DNA of 64,000 nt, taken from assembly GCA_936440205.1 (NCBI GenBank), contig OW387149.1, positions 8,018,114-8,082,113 on the forward strand. Direction: 5' to 3'. Positions 37,111-49,350 of this stretch are shown here, one piece after another (positions within the stretch are counted from its first letter, which is position 1; each line of letters opens with the position of its first letter). Below the pieces are notes generated by a model, which saw nothing but the letters and a program-made list of their open reading frames with translations, was not told the origin of the DNA and searched no databases. The stretch comes from Lepidonotus clava. Taxonomy: Eukaryota > Annelida > Polychaeta > Phyllodocida > Polynoidae. Made by a program: the position numbers and the translations under genes.

Positions 37111-37785
37111 CCCTGCACTCCCCTTTGATGGACCCCTAAACTACAAAGAGGCGATATGCTATAATTATACTAACCACCCCTCCCCCCTCTCCTTTTCAGA
37201 AATCGTGTATATGACGAGGGTACCCCTCTCCATACCCCCAGATAAGATCCCCTGGTATGGAGAGTGAGTACGTAATTAACGATCTATAACACTTGCTCTT
37301 TGATACTGGCCTAAAGGGAGTGTTGATATTATGCCCCACCTTCTAGATCAAGCTATTGAATAGATTTCTAGTGTGTATGCTTGTGACATACATCATATTT
37401 TATGAAGTGCTTAAAAGCTGCTCTTCTACATTGTCCTATAGGGTAGTCTACTACTGTCTATTGCTGATATGAGACACCAGTATTCCAAGCTAGGGGTACC
37501 CCCTGCTTTTATTAACCCAAATAAAAATCTGAGATCATTTAATGCATGGGGCACAGAATACTACACTCATTGTCTTTGGTCATTTGTGGACCACTGCAGG
37601 AGTGAGATGCATGAAACATCATTATAATGCTAAATCTAAAAGTACTGATATAAGGTGATATAAGAAGAAACCCAAAAGCTGACAATGCCAAAAATGTGAC
37701 TTGGGACATTTTTAGTTATGCCTTGATCATTTTCACAAGAATACAGTACAACTTTTATAGTATTTTAATTATTTGCTTGAACCGT

Positions 37786-37834
37786 ATATATACATACATA
37801 CATTCATACATACATACATACATACATACATACA

Positions 37835-37865
<31 letters not shown>

Positions 37866-37943
37866 TATATATATATATATACATACATATATATATATAC
37901 ATATAAATACATATATATATACATACATATATATATATATATA

Positions 37944-38004
<61 letters not shown>
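37786..38004 (+). repeat. (TACA)n/(TA)n compound microsatellite
   Basis: TACA units followed by alternating TA and TACA blocks. Confidence 0.95.
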
Positions 38005-38008
<4 letters not shown>

Positions 38009-38511
38009 AGTTACTTTGATAGACAAACAGAATAAACATGAATGAGACGGTAATCAAAATTCATCAAATTAGCATAATCACTGAAATTAATTATGAAGAT
38101 ATGGCCCCTGGATGCAATATTTTATTCAGCCCTAAAATATATAGACGGAATGACCGACGCAAAAGCTCCATAATGAATTATAACGATAATAGCAGCCACC
38201 ACGTGTAACCCAACACCCATTGAATCAGTCTGGTCCCTCTGTTTGAGTAAAGAATCCACAGGTTGTGGCGCAGTGTTTACATAGCGCCAGCTGGGCCGGG
38301 CACAATATTAGGAGAAAAAGTGAAAACAATGGTCCACGGCACTGGTTGTTTACTTAAACTTCAGCCTACTTTGGGCTATAAGTAGGTAGACCGTTAGATA
38401 TTCAAAAAACGATCTTGGCAACACTCCATTATTTTCGAATTGGAAATCGACGTCAGTTTATCGTCAGGTTTGGCACGTAAATGTACATGTAACAGGTTTC
38501 CACCGTATTCA

Positions 38512-38681
38512 GGGGCGGATCCAGGAATTCTGGAAATGGGGGGGGGGGGGGGGGGGGGGCATATTAAAAAGGGTCGCGGTCACCCCTCCAGGGTCCCTAA
38601 AGTTTTGCATTAAAAACTAATATTTGACCTAAAAATGGGGAGGCGCACGCCCCATGCGCCCTCTCTAAATTCGTCTCTGGT
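38512..38681. mobile_element. GGCGGATCC-family element with 22-bp G tract
   Basis: CAGGGGCGGATCCAGGAATT start, TTTTGCATTAAAAACTAATA block, probable right end AATTCGTCTCTGG. Uninterrupted G run at 38,538-38,559. Confidence 0.7.
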
Positions 38682-38957
38682 ATTCTATATATGTTATAAA
38701 AGTATATTCCGATTTGAAAGTTATTTGAAGTTAACAGGTAGTGTTTCAAGGTTTATACATATATATTGTATAAATCAGGTGGAGTCCTATATACGTGGAT
38801 ATGTTGCATCAGGATTATTTTGATCAATCTAGATTTCCCTTTTACAATAAATCTGATTTATCTATTGCTCAGTGACCTGTTGACCTCTTGTTAAAGGCAA
38901 GTTGACTATGGAAAGCCAAGATTAAACTTAGGAAACGGAGCAGTAAAAAATCATTAG

Positions 38958-39178
38958 CAGGGATTTTCCTTTACATAGACTTACTAGTACCGGGTACTAG
39001 TAAAAACACTGGCGGGCTAGTGCAATTTACTAGTAACTAGCCCGGTGGGCCAGTGAAAATAATTAAAATTGCTATTATTAACTTGATACGGACTTGTGGA
39101 ACTTCGATTCGGGCTAGTGTAAAGACAGGACCACTAGCCAAGTGGACTAGTGGACAGAAATGTTAAGGAAAACCCCTG
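38958..39178. mobile_element. MITE, CAGGGATTTTCC ends, 5-bp target duplication
   Basis: CAGGGATTTTCCTTTACAT and AATGTTAAGGAAAACCCCTG, with ATTAG on both sides (38,953-38,957 and 39,179-39,183). ACTAGTACC and CACTAGCC repeats inside. Confidence 0.85.
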
Positions 39179-39183
39179 ATTAG

Positions 39184-41747
39184 GAACAAGAGATTTTATC
39201 AAGCAAAAATATATTTGTGTTTTAGCCTAAAACAGCCGAAGTATGGTCACTAAGTTCACTCCGTATCCGAGTTTCCTGAATATTTAATCGATGACATCAC
39301 CATTATATTTTTTCCTACACTTAACAATTCCAAATCAATACCAATCAAATCATGAGAATCTCATACATTGAATACAATGGGATACTTGGGCACAAATGTC
39401 TGGCGATGATGTGAAAGAAGAAAATGAGTGAATACACTCCATGAGTGTCCTGTTTCAGCCAATCAGAAACACCGGAATCACATTGTTTATGACCGGAACT
39501 AGCTTGTAAAGACACTCTAAAAATAGATTGTTTTCACCATTTTAATAGGAGAATCTAAGATACTCAAACCAGTGCTTTTAAGTCTTAGTAAAACGTTGGC
39601 TGAAAATCAAACTTTTCCATAAACCTCTGACCAAAAATTGTGTTAAAAAGCAAAATGGTGGAACTCGCCTAGTCGGTATAGATTCTATCACTCTCCATTC
39701 ACAGTGGGCGTTGACGTAGATGGCCTGGAGAGTGTCGCTCGTCGTGTAATCCAGTACCTAGTTTGCAATCCTATCTAAAGGGGGCTCTCGAAGTAGGTTC
39801 TGGCGCTTAAACTAACTTTTCTTATTTCGTTTGGTGTTGGAAGACACATTTATGTGAAAATGGCTGAGGAAATATCCTGAAATATGTAAAAAAATATATG
39901 TCACATGATCTTTTCCTTTCATTTCGTGTTTGGTTCTTTCAAAACTATACATATTTTTCATTAAAGTGGCGCTGCCCTGTTGGATTAGATTTGATACAAC
40001 TTTTTGGGGGTTTCCTATAGTTAAACTATATGAAGTGAAGTGACCCAGTTACCAAAAACCCCAGTGCAGGTTCGTGGGAAAGGTGTATCTATATTCATGA
40101 CATGGGTGGGTTTATTTCAAATTAATCATTGAATAAATATCCAACCTATTCAGTACTATTTCTTATCTGTTTCTATACATAAATGAAATGGCTTATCATA
40201 ACTCATGAAGTGTGACTTAGTTAAAAATATAATATAAATGTACATGTTATCTGTCCTATTGATTTCTTTATACTCTCTTTACTTGCACTTTGGTATGCTA
40301 GTGTGGTAGCCTCATTAAGTGCCCTGACCAATATAATAGTTATATACATCTAATTAACCTAATTAATCTGATACTGACCCGTATTCATCATAATTAGTCA
40401 ATTAGTCTTTAAGATGAGTAATTAAAAGCCCCTGTAACAACGTCACACTTAATTATATAACGATTTCCTGTATTTCTGTCTCACACCAGTGACAAATGTT
40501 TTCAATATAACCCACATTATAGAGTTGTATCACATATCATATGAGCAAGGAGGAAATAGCGTAGCTTATTATAGATCTTTGATATAAGTTTATTATAACA
40601 ATTGACCAGAAATTTGCATCATGTTTTACATGATTGATACAACTCTTTATGTGGTTTAAATTTACAGAGATTCACTCTCATTCTCTATGTTTTTCTCTTG
40701 GTTTATATCACTATTAATCAGACTATACGAGTCTGTGTTTTAGGAGTGGGACTCCCGTGTACCTCCAGCTAAGGGCCGGCCTCAACGCCCCCCTAGATTA
40801 TACACGGTGTCATCTTACTTGTAGCGTATCGAGGATCGAGTCAGGGCCAGATCTAGGCTTGACATAAAAATGTCCTCCCTTTGTCACCTATGTGTCGAGC
40901 TGGCGGGGCGACATGGCAATAGATACCGTCAGAATCCTAATGAGGAAAGCCTGTTTATGTAGCTTCACAGTGGCCTGTGACAGCTGTCGTATTTATTTTC
41001 ATTTATTGCACTCAGCAGTATATATTGGATATAATTTAAATTATTACTTCACTGTGCTTGTGTTGACCTACTATTTTGTTTTCAGGATTTTTGCGAGGAT
41101 GCTTAAAATTATCATCTGTGATCATAATTATAGTCTGATGTGTAACCATATTATTGTATAGTATACTCCCCAAATTATTATTTTCACAATACTAACTACA
41201 TCAGAGGAAACTCTCACGTTTATTGCAAATTAAAAGTCTTTAAAAAATCATCACCATCCTGTGTAATAGTAGAGGTAGATAGGCCTACACAAAAATACCA
41301 TCTGGTTAGGTTGAATAAATGAAACCATCTGCTATTAAAAGTCCAAATAACAAATCCAAGTGCCACTATCATGCAACGTCAAGAGATTATTCCAAAAATG
41401 CGATATCTGAAAGAGCAACCATTTATAGTGTCTGTCTTATTAGATAATTATGTATAGGCCTAAATAATATTCATCTATGACAATAGCCCTAGCCTTAGTG
41501 AGCTCACTCGGTATATGACTACGATTATATTATATAATGGTCATGAATGAGGACACAAAGAGAAAGACCATTATTTATCATCTTTGACTTTGGTCCTAGA
41601 TCAACCAGATATACCAACCAGGCTTGGTAGGCTTATTACTTAGCACCAAATGTATCAGGCCTGTCACACTTTGGCCCTACTACCACATCTAAGTATCACT
41701 GTCCTTGTCATACTGGTTCTAGTAGTAGCACTAGACTTTCAACTCAT
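39184..41747. other. No recognisable feature
   Basis: 2.6 kb. An 89-codon frame at 40,892-41,161 has no motif or splice support. Confidence 0.5.
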
Positions 41748-42784
41748 AGGGGGCCGTCCATAAATGATGTCACGCTTTTTGGGGGTATTTTTGGGACCCC
41801 CCCACCCCCCTGTCACGTTTTGTCACGCATTTTGAACCACCCCCCCAAAATATGATGTCACACTCTGTGAACAACCCCCCCCCCCCTGTCTTTTCTTCTA
41901 TAAATAATAGGTTTTCAAGGCATATTTTGTGGTATCAAAAATAGGTTAATTAGATAACCAGACATATCCCTGTTTTTGCTAGGCCTATGAGGCTATTTTC
42001 TATTAAGAAAAGCGTTATTTGGTGGGAAGGTGTAGGTTTTTTGTGAAACGAAAATTCAAAATGGATCCAAACCTACCTACCCTACCTTTTCACTAAGTTG
42101 TTACCTGCATGCAACTTATCTTACCCTTGGCTTCTTAATAATTATGATTTTCCACTACTGATGTTTTTCCAATGGTTTCTACTTCAAATTATCACATTAT
42201 TTTTTCATGTACTATAATAGAAGTATAAAAGGATGGAATTACTAGAGTTAGATGACATAGCATAGCACAAACTTTATTAAGCCTTTCCCAGCCTTATAAC
42301 TATGACAGATTTTACTTAGAGGTGAAACTAGATATACCTTTTTAATAGACTGAATACTGAAAATTCCTTGTTGTTTTTAACATTAGCATTTAACATGTGA
42401 TGTTTTTAACAAAAATATCTATTCCAGTAAAATACGCTGAAACTCTTGGTGCTTAGATCTATTCTAAATGTATTGTAATAGATGTCAAAAGATAATTTCC
42501 AAGTACGAGGTTAATTTAAAATATATGACACTCAGAAATGCTTCAAAGAATGAAAAGGTCCTGAAGTTGCAGATACATGATAATGATATGTCGTGAAACT
42601 GTCCAATGTGATATGTCTCATAAGCACAATCTTGCTAATATTCTATGGCACATTTTACATAACCCATCCTGACACTTTGTATAGACTGATATGAAAGAAC
42701 AAAAGCATTATGCACATTGGTCAGATAGGTTCACAGAATGGCTCAGTGTCTCAAAAGTGTCAATGTGCCCATTTTTATTGTATG

Positions 42785-43906
42785 ACACCCTCGTATTATG
42801 ACGTTGCTTCTTCACAACTCCATGGAGCCTGTACCGTTTTTATTGGAACCACTGGGGTTCCTGGCTTCACTGCCTGTTTTGGGGCAATACCACTAAACTG
42901 TACATTGTCCTCATCATGCCACTCCATCTCCTCCATCTCCATCTATCTGATGACACACATGAGTTCCAGTTGGCGTCTCACAGCCACCTTAACTGGATGG
43001 ACGCGGTCAGGGACCCCTTCTGTGCCTTTTCCTTGGCTCCCTTTCATTGTGGATGATTTTTTTTTGGAACACTCCCTTTTGCTGATTTCTTGTGATCACT
43101 ACCTTTGGCCTTGCATGATTTCTTGTGATCCTTAAGAGACCTGATGGATGCATGGTAGAGTCCGCAAACCTTGCACATTCTTGATGGAAGCATGTCCTGT
43201 ACAGTAGGGGATACAAAGTCATAGGGCAGACCAGCTGAGAATTTGGCTGCAGATCTTGGCAAGATGTTTTTGATCAGTGCCTTTCTCACAAATACAGATG
43301 GATACCTGGCAACTGGATCATTGAGAGAGACAGTCAGACCATTTTCCTTTGTTTGTTTCAATGGCAAGGGGCCTGGAAGAAATATGTCCTCATTGATCAT
43401 GAGATATGAGCTTCTGTGTGGTTGACAGCACTCTATATTGTTACACTTCACCACTTGCAACATGTACTGACTCTCTCTGACATGGACGCTCTTCCATTCA
43501 GCTGACTTGATCTCCAGTTCTATGATAATTTCAGTGGGTTTGATGTATTCTGCCTTCACAGGATATTCATCAATTACCACAGATGACCATACATCTTCCA
43601 AAACCTTACCAGCATGTGCGAAGTTGGCTGCCTTTAATGTTTCATCTGTGGTATGTCCTTGTGAGTTTAGATGGGAGCCATAGAGGTCATGTGGCAACAC
43701 AACTCCTGACAACTCTCTGCTCAGTGGAGCTATTCTTCTCTACACAGTTGAATGCACTTCTAAAAAAATTGACTATTTCTTCAATCATAGACCTGTCGAC
43801 TTTGCCAGCTAGCCCACCCCTTATTTCTATGATATCAACATTTTTAGAAAAATGTTCATCATATTTGATTAACAGTAATTTTCCTAGTAGAATTACCCAA
43901 AACTAA
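42785..43906 (-). pseudogene. Decayed gene for an uncharacterised protein with a C2H2-like finger
   Basis: A 222-codon open segment (43,712-43,044) contains LPHDLYGSHLNSQGHTTDE, NNIECCQPHRSSY, FLPGPLPL and a terminal finger CKVCGLYHASIRSLKDHKKSC. Coding-like sequence in neighbouring frames extends it on both sides: upstream to 43,906 (YDEHFSKNVDIIEIRGG), downstream to about 42,785 (MEMEEMEWHDEDNVQFSG). At least two frame breaks separate these parts. I recall similar predicted proteins, with the PHDxxGSHL and CC.P.RSSY motifs, in many marine invertebrates, but I know no function. Its position between inverted ends suggests it belongs to a DNA transposon; it could also be a host pseudogene. No catalytic triad of a known transposase is visible in it. 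Confidence 0.6.
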
Positions 43907-43947
43907 ACTTTATAAGCTTTTACTTTCAATATGATGTTAAATATGTA

Positions 43948-44807
43948 CAGTGTTCGAAATTAACAATTTTGGATGTCAGCCATCAGGGCTGAGATTGCTG
44001 AGAAACTGTCAGCCCTGATTCTAATCTGTCGGCCCTGAGTTTGACAGCACAAGGTGCATTAATAATACATTAAAGTACAAATAATTTAAACCAAAATTGA
44101 TGTCTATATGTTGTATCTGGTCAAAATATTCAGATACGAAAATTTGTATTTCTTTTTAATCATTAATCTACTTTATTATACTGTATTGTATTGGTACTCA
44201 TTTCGGATTACGTGGCGAGGTGTTAGTTGTTCTGGTTCTACCACTTTGAAAAGAAAAGAATTGGTATTGGTACTCATATCCACGAATCCATTTATTTTTA
44301 GAAATCAATTCAATGTACATATGGAAACAGAGACTAAATTTCTTGGCATAATGATAAAATTGCAGACAGAATAAAAAATAAGTTTAATTAAAAGGGACTA
44401 AGTCACTTAAACGATTTTTTTTATATATCTAATACAGTAATGTTCTGTCGACCAGGTTACATAGTTGTGGGTAAAGACCCCTAAAATCGACATGGCGACG
44501 TTGCTTTCTCTTGAATTCGACATGAGGCTAAGTGACATGAAGAAAAGAATAAATCACATGACATTGACCATTTCTTAAATTCGACATGCGACATGGGGGG
44601 GGGGGGGGGGGGGCTTTTAAAATCGACATGGACAATAAAAATAAAGAGACATGGGACATGAACATTTCTTAAATTCGACACACAGGGACTGTTCTGAATG
44701 CATGTATACCCATGAAAAAGACAGGACACTTATTTTGACAAAAAACGTCGGCCCTGATTGGAAATCGTCGGCCACTGGCCGACGGACCGACGTATTTTCG
44801 AACACTG
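43948..44807. mobile_element. Nested inverted-repeat element, CAGTGTTCGAAA ends
   Basis: Starts CAGTGTTCGAAATTA and ends with the inverse TTTTCGAACACTG. It is flanked by a perfect 6-bp duplication TATGTA (43,942-43,947 and 44,808-44,813). Subterminal DNA repeats GTCAGCCCTGA/GTCGGCCCTGA. It contains a block of the CGACATG repeat (44,485-44,680) with a long G tract. Another fragment of the family is at 56,666. Confidence 0.7.
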
Positions 44808-45661
44808 TATGTAGCTGTAGAACTGGAAAGCAAAAATGACATTTTCCCATAGGGAACAGTGTTAAAGCCCTTCAGCTTTGCTCACAATGTCCAACCATAA
44901 AATCACAAAAACATACCTTTTTTTGGTTCACCTAAAATGGAGGTAATTACCTAATTGAGAAAAAAAAAATTCATCCTCATTTATCATCATCTTATTGACT
45001 TAGAAACACAAGTACTAACTCATTCACTCAGATTTGTGTCAGTGCCTGACTTTACAAAAACTGCAATTATGTCCGACCTCTGTATCATGCCAGCAATACA
45101 TCTCAAAGTGGACAGGTCTAATGAAAACAGTGACACAATTCAATCAATATTATCTAGCTGCAATAATAAAACACACAAAACACACTTGTCTTTCATTTAA
45201 TCAAGTGTAATTTGTGTAATATTGCAGAAACAGAAACACAGATTCATGTTTAGAGGATATGTGACAAATTTAACAAACCAAAATTGCCCTGGAACTGAGG
45301 ACAACACTCAATTTCATTAGAATAAGGTTTGTGTTTGTAAAATTTATGCAAATAATGACATTTAATTTGTTTTCTAAGTTAAGATCTCTATATTTAGGAT
45401 ATTTATACACAATTCATGTTTCATTTATTGAAAAAAACACAAATAGGTTCAACATCGACGGGCTGTCACGCTTCTCTAGACACCCCCCCTATCAATTTCA
45501 GGCAGTGTCACACTTTTCCAACTACCCACCCACCCCCCTGTGCGTGACATCATTTATGGACGGCCCCTAGTGAATGATAGCTATACGCTAGAGTACAGAT
45601 GACAGATCCAACCCAGCCCCTCCCCTCAGAAACTGGTCTGATGGAAAAGAGGGTCACTCAC

Positions 45662-45727
45662 CTTCTTGAACGTGGATTTTGGCTTCTTGCGTTTTGTGCC
45701 GTCCATGCCACGGGCAACCTGCATCAT
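45662..45727 (-). CDS. First coding exon of an unidentified gene, divergent from the catulin gene
   Basis: On the minus strand an ATGATG start at 45,727 opens 22 codons rich in Lys/Arg (GTKRKKPKSTFKK at the end), closed by a consensus donor AAG|GTGAGT with the exon ending at 45,662 in phase 0. A short upstream frame (ATG GCT TGA) ends just before it in the leader. The exon sits about 420 bp from the catulin start and points away from it, so the two probably share a promoter. I do not recognise the protein; the basic tail could be a nuclear localisation or nucleic-acid-binding segment. Later exons would lie to the left, and I could not identify them. The strength of the call rests on the donor, the CpG-rich setting and the divergent geometry. 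Confidence 0.42.
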
Positions 45728-46145
45728 TAGGGATGCGGATCAAGCCATGACAGTGGGTGACTTAGAATCGTAATCCTTGAGATCAAAGTAATGATCCTTT
45801 ACCAGAACCTGGCCCAGCCCACTCCCGGCGGGGAATGGTCTCTGATCGGTGAGGCGGGACATGTGACCCGGTCTGGGGCCCCACTCGACAAGAACAAATC
45901 AAAACAAGGAGCTGTCAAACATTTATTTTATTGTAAACATATATGTCCACCTTAGATCATCTAGGAATTAGTTAGCAATTGTTTTACTGTTATTCTGGTG
46001 AAGTTTTATTGTTTTTAACCCGTGAAAATGGGGTAAATCTTGTGTCTGAAGTCAAGCGTGTAATTCTGTTGTTATTGCCGTAGGTGGCGTGACGTCATGA
46101 CCTAATTTCAGAACGAGGCCGTGTGTTTTTGATGAGAACCAAAAT
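45720..46145. promoter_or_regulatory. Divergent CpG-rich promoter with CRE and YY1-type elements
   Basis: The stretch between the two divergent first exons is rich in CpG compared with its surroundings. It holds a perfect CRE palindrome TGACGTCA at 46,090-46,097. AAAATGGCGGCC, a YY1-type site overlapping the catulin ATG, is at 46,141-46,152. No TATA box is near either start. This is the usual layout of a bidirectional housekeeping promoter. CpG density continues through about 46,440. Confidence 0.55.
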
Positions 46146-46239
46146 GGCGGCCGCCTCGCAAGCCAGGTCGGAGAGTAAGCTGTCATTGGAAATTCGCACA
46201 AAATCTATAGAACAGACGCTCGTGCCGCTTGTAACTCAG
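46144..46239 (+). CDS. CTNNAL1: First coding exon of an alpha-catulin / alpha-catenin family gene
   Basis: A 32-codon exon runs from ATG 46,144 to a consensus donor (CAG|GTAGGT, exon end 46,239, phase 0). Its end, SLEIRTKSIEQTLVPLVTQ, matches the vinculin/alpha-catenin N terminus. Human alpha-catulin has LEIKTRSVEQTLLPLVSQ and alpha-catenins have LEIRTLAVEKTLEPLVTQ. The shared EQTL, the short MAAS-type start and the absence of the WDPK motif favour catulin over catenin. Alpha-catulin is a cytoplasmic scaffold linked to Rho signalling and the dystrophin complex. The ATG lies in an AAAATGGCGGCC context, a typical YY1-type start element. I could not find exon 2 in the remaining 17.7 kb, so intron 1 is long and contains the LTR element and SINE described below. 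Family assignment is firm; catulin rather than catenin is likely but not certain. Confidence 0.72.
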
Positions 46240-47245
46240 GTAGGTCGACAAGTTTCCGGTCATATGCATGCTACAAAGCAATTGCCAGTTGCAACAGTTT
46301 GGTTTGCAGCGAGCGCGAAGGGATTTTCTTCCCCGCTCCGGCCCCTTTTCTCTCGCCGGTGAGCTGCCGCTAGTCCTACGGCGGCAGCGCTCGATGAACC
46401 CAGAGCCTAGGCCTTAGTCTACCGACGACAGGCTGCAGACTCCTGCCACTGGGCTTACTCATCGGCCTCTCCTCCACACAATTACCAGCCTTTCACAACC
46501 CTGTCCACTGCTGCCAATCCCTAACCCCTATCCCTTCACTTACTGCAACCCTGGGACATTTCCGTTGCGTGGTTTTCTTGTGATTATTCAGAATATTCTT
46601 AGAAGTTGCAGGGATCGAGGGAGGGAGTAAAACATGATTTCAAGTGACAGCAAAATCAAAGTGCAGACACTGGAAGGGATGCTGGGGAGCAGATAAAGAG
46701 GAGGGAGGTGTTGAGTCAGGTTGTAGATTGATAACTGCCGTGTCACTTACACCATGCAAATAGATGGTTTTGTGTGCCACTTATGTAATAACAGCTGGAG
46801 GATGTAGGTTATCTAAATAGGATCTAACGTCTGTAGGGTTAGTGTAGATAGGTCCAGGGAGAGAGCACTGGACAGCCCCGCCCACTTTACTTTCGAGTAC
46901 ACGTGAACATGCTCTGATCAAATAGTATTTCATTCATCTTTTCACGGTGGAACTTCAAAGGCAAAGCAATCTTGGTTTGAACATAACGATACTACAATTA
47001 TTATAGAGAAGTAAATTCATCTTCATTTTATCATCAGCCGAGCAGGGGTGACGACATAACCAAGCTTGTATCTCATGGTTGAACATGATTAAAATGTATC
47101 TTTTATTAGTTATGATATAAATACTTATAGAATGAGGCTATTCTCCGATTATGTGACACACTAACGCCACTAACAACAGTAGACTAGCCTACACAGACTG
47201 AGGTGCCTTCCATATTTCTTAACATTTTTATATTTTAATTCACAA
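46240..47245 (+). other. Start of catulin intron 1
   Basis: Begins GTAGGT. The first 200 bases are still CpG-rich and then become ordinary AT-rich intron. I see no further exon or recognisable repeat before the LTR element. Confidence 0.5.
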
Positions 47246-47851
47246 TGTACTAATGGCTTAGTACTTTTAATATATTGTCATGTTATATAATCCAACAAGG
47301 ATCAGGCTTAGCAAGTCTACTTCTAGTCTACTCTTAGAAAGAAATATCTTGCGCTCCTAGCGCCACCTGTTAACCAGTATAAAAGGTGTTGCAAAGTGAG
47401 GAGCAGTTAGTTTTAGTGAGAATGTCAGCTAAGTAAGTTTAGTCAAGGAGTTATACCTGGAGTAAGTACATCGGCTCCGTGTAACAGACTGGAGTTTATC
47501 AATACCCACTACCTCGGACATAGGATTGTGATAGAGCTGAGTACTAGAATGGTCTAGAAGGTGTTGGAGCAACTCGTGTTCTAAATGTGGTTGATTGCTG
47601 ATAGGAGATGGGAGGTGGACTGATGAAGACTTATACATGGTGGCTTTGACTCGGGATGAGATGTTTACTGAATAAAAACCCTTTCATATTAAGAAGCTCC
47701 CTCATCGTTCATTTCTTTTGAACTATTGGGAAGTGGACGGACAAACTTTAAAGCAGTCTGAATTACTCAGGCATTCTGGATAAACGACTCATGAAGACTT
47801 GGATATACACGAACATTACGCAGTCTTAAATCTAACATTAACAATAGTTCA
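47246..47851 (+). repeat. 5' LTR
   Basis: 606 bp, TG...CA ends. It carries a TATA-like GTATAAAAGG near 47,378 with a plausible transcription start shortly after. The sequence is identical to the right LTR except for about one base. Confidence 0.9.
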
Positions 47852-47928
47852 TTTGGTGGAGAACCCGGGTAAATTAGAAATAACTAAAATTAATAAGGAA
47901 AACGAGCGGCTTCAGAGCTGACCGCCGT

Positions 47929-47962
<34 letters not shown>

Positions 47963-49159
47963 AATGAAAATTAGTCTTGACCGCCGTCGTGGCGCTAAAA
48001 GTATCCAGGTCTCCGCTCAACAGTTGAGCTGAGGAGGGGGGACATGGACCACTGATTCCCTGATGAACAAGCTGCAATAAACTTGGTTGACACCCAGAGC
48101 TAATAAGTCTACCCGATCTATTAGAAAGAAACTAAAATTTCTAACTCTGTCTTTAGCACTACCTATCCCTGCCCTGCATGCGCATAATTAGGATAGGCTG
48201 GGGGCGGAGTCTTTTCTGGAGTAGTTTCGACTCTCCACAAGGAAAAAACGGGCATAGACCTGAACAAGAAGACGGGTTTAACCTGATACTATACTTCAGC
48301 AAAAGCCCGGACTAGGTGCTGTTTGGAAGTGATGATCTAAAGAGATGCATTTATATGCCTCTATAATTTAAAGGGGGGGTAGGCTGCATATTAAAAGAAG
48401 TATGCAGTTTGCTCCCAATTATAACAATGGGAAACTCGGTACTGCCCATTCTTGTACCCACGGATGGGGGGTGCCGACAACCCACGTATAACTAATGAGG
48501 ATCGGAAGTCGGATCAGAAATGAATTTGAATCTGAGACCCGATCCTCTAGTGATAACTTTCTAAAAGTAACGAATAATCTCGCATTCCTTTGTATAGTTA
48601 ATACTTAATGTCCTTTAATGACATTTATACCTTTACGGAATGAACCACTACCCCCACCGCTTGTCATGGTAGTTTTTCCCCATGTGAGATAGAGTATAGG
48701 GTAGACAGTGAGATGTTACTGTTAACATAGGTATAATATCTATTCAGTGAACCGTTTGGAGTTAGGGGCGCACCTGTTTGCCTTGTTAGGAGGGCGCCAC
48801 TACCCAATATAAAGTGGAACTCGGTCTTCAAACCCCAGATTGAATGTAGGGGGTGAACGCCGAGCTACCACCTGTAACTAACAAAGAGGGAAGGGATTTT
48901 GTCTTAACATAACCGTTCAATGAGAACAAACTGTGGCTAAAGGTGATGCTTCACAAAATGGAGTCAAATATGTTAGAACAGTTGTCACCCTTGGGGGGGG
49001 TGTTAACTTGTTTACATATAAACCCTTGGAGTGTATTGGGTAATTATTCTAACACACTGTACATAAAGAGTGTTGTCAAGAGTATTGACTCTTGGAAAAC
49101 CAAAGTAGCTTTTAAAGTAAACCACCATAGATCCAATTCCTATCATTATTCTTATCTCC

Positions 49160-49350
49160 TCATGAGGTCGGTCAGGGAATCTGAGCGGGACAGTTTTGCA
49201 TCACATCTCGGGCACTCATGAAACCTTTGCAGATGGATGTTCTTGTGGCGGCTCAGCCCCGACCTGTGGGCATAGGCTTTCACACATTCCTCGCAGATAT
49301 ATCACCATTTGAGGTGTTTGGTAGTCTTTGCGGGTTTTGGTGCCTTTCTA
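49160..49350 (-). other. Antisense C2H2 zinc-finger-like segment inside the LTR element
   Basis: The minus strand reads CEECVKAYAHRSGLSRHKNIH, the spacing of a classical C2H2 finger, followed closely by a second Cys pair, CPRC. It lies on the same strand as the SGNH-like frame, downstream of it, so the two may descend from one captured antisense transcription unit. The region looks decayed. Confidence 0.45.

Larger units (their letters stand above)
41749..45567. mobile_element. Candidate 3.8-kb terminal-inverted-repeat element
   Basis: The left end GGGGGCCGTCCATAAATG at 41,749 and the inverted right end at 45,567 match for about 25 bp (to TGATGTCACGC) and share CACCCCC/TGTCAC-rich subterminal DNA. 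A TA dinucleotide flanks each end. Between them lie a decayed gene (42,785-43,906) and a nested element (43,948-44,807). The alternative is two separate half-copies of the same MITE family in opposite orientation. Confidence 0.5.

Noticed and set aside
37696-38045. His/Tyr/Thr-rich frames
   Set aside because: Translation of the (TACA)n microsatellite.
42710-43135. 141-codon plus-strand frame
   Set aside because: Antisense shadow of the decayed finger-protein gene.
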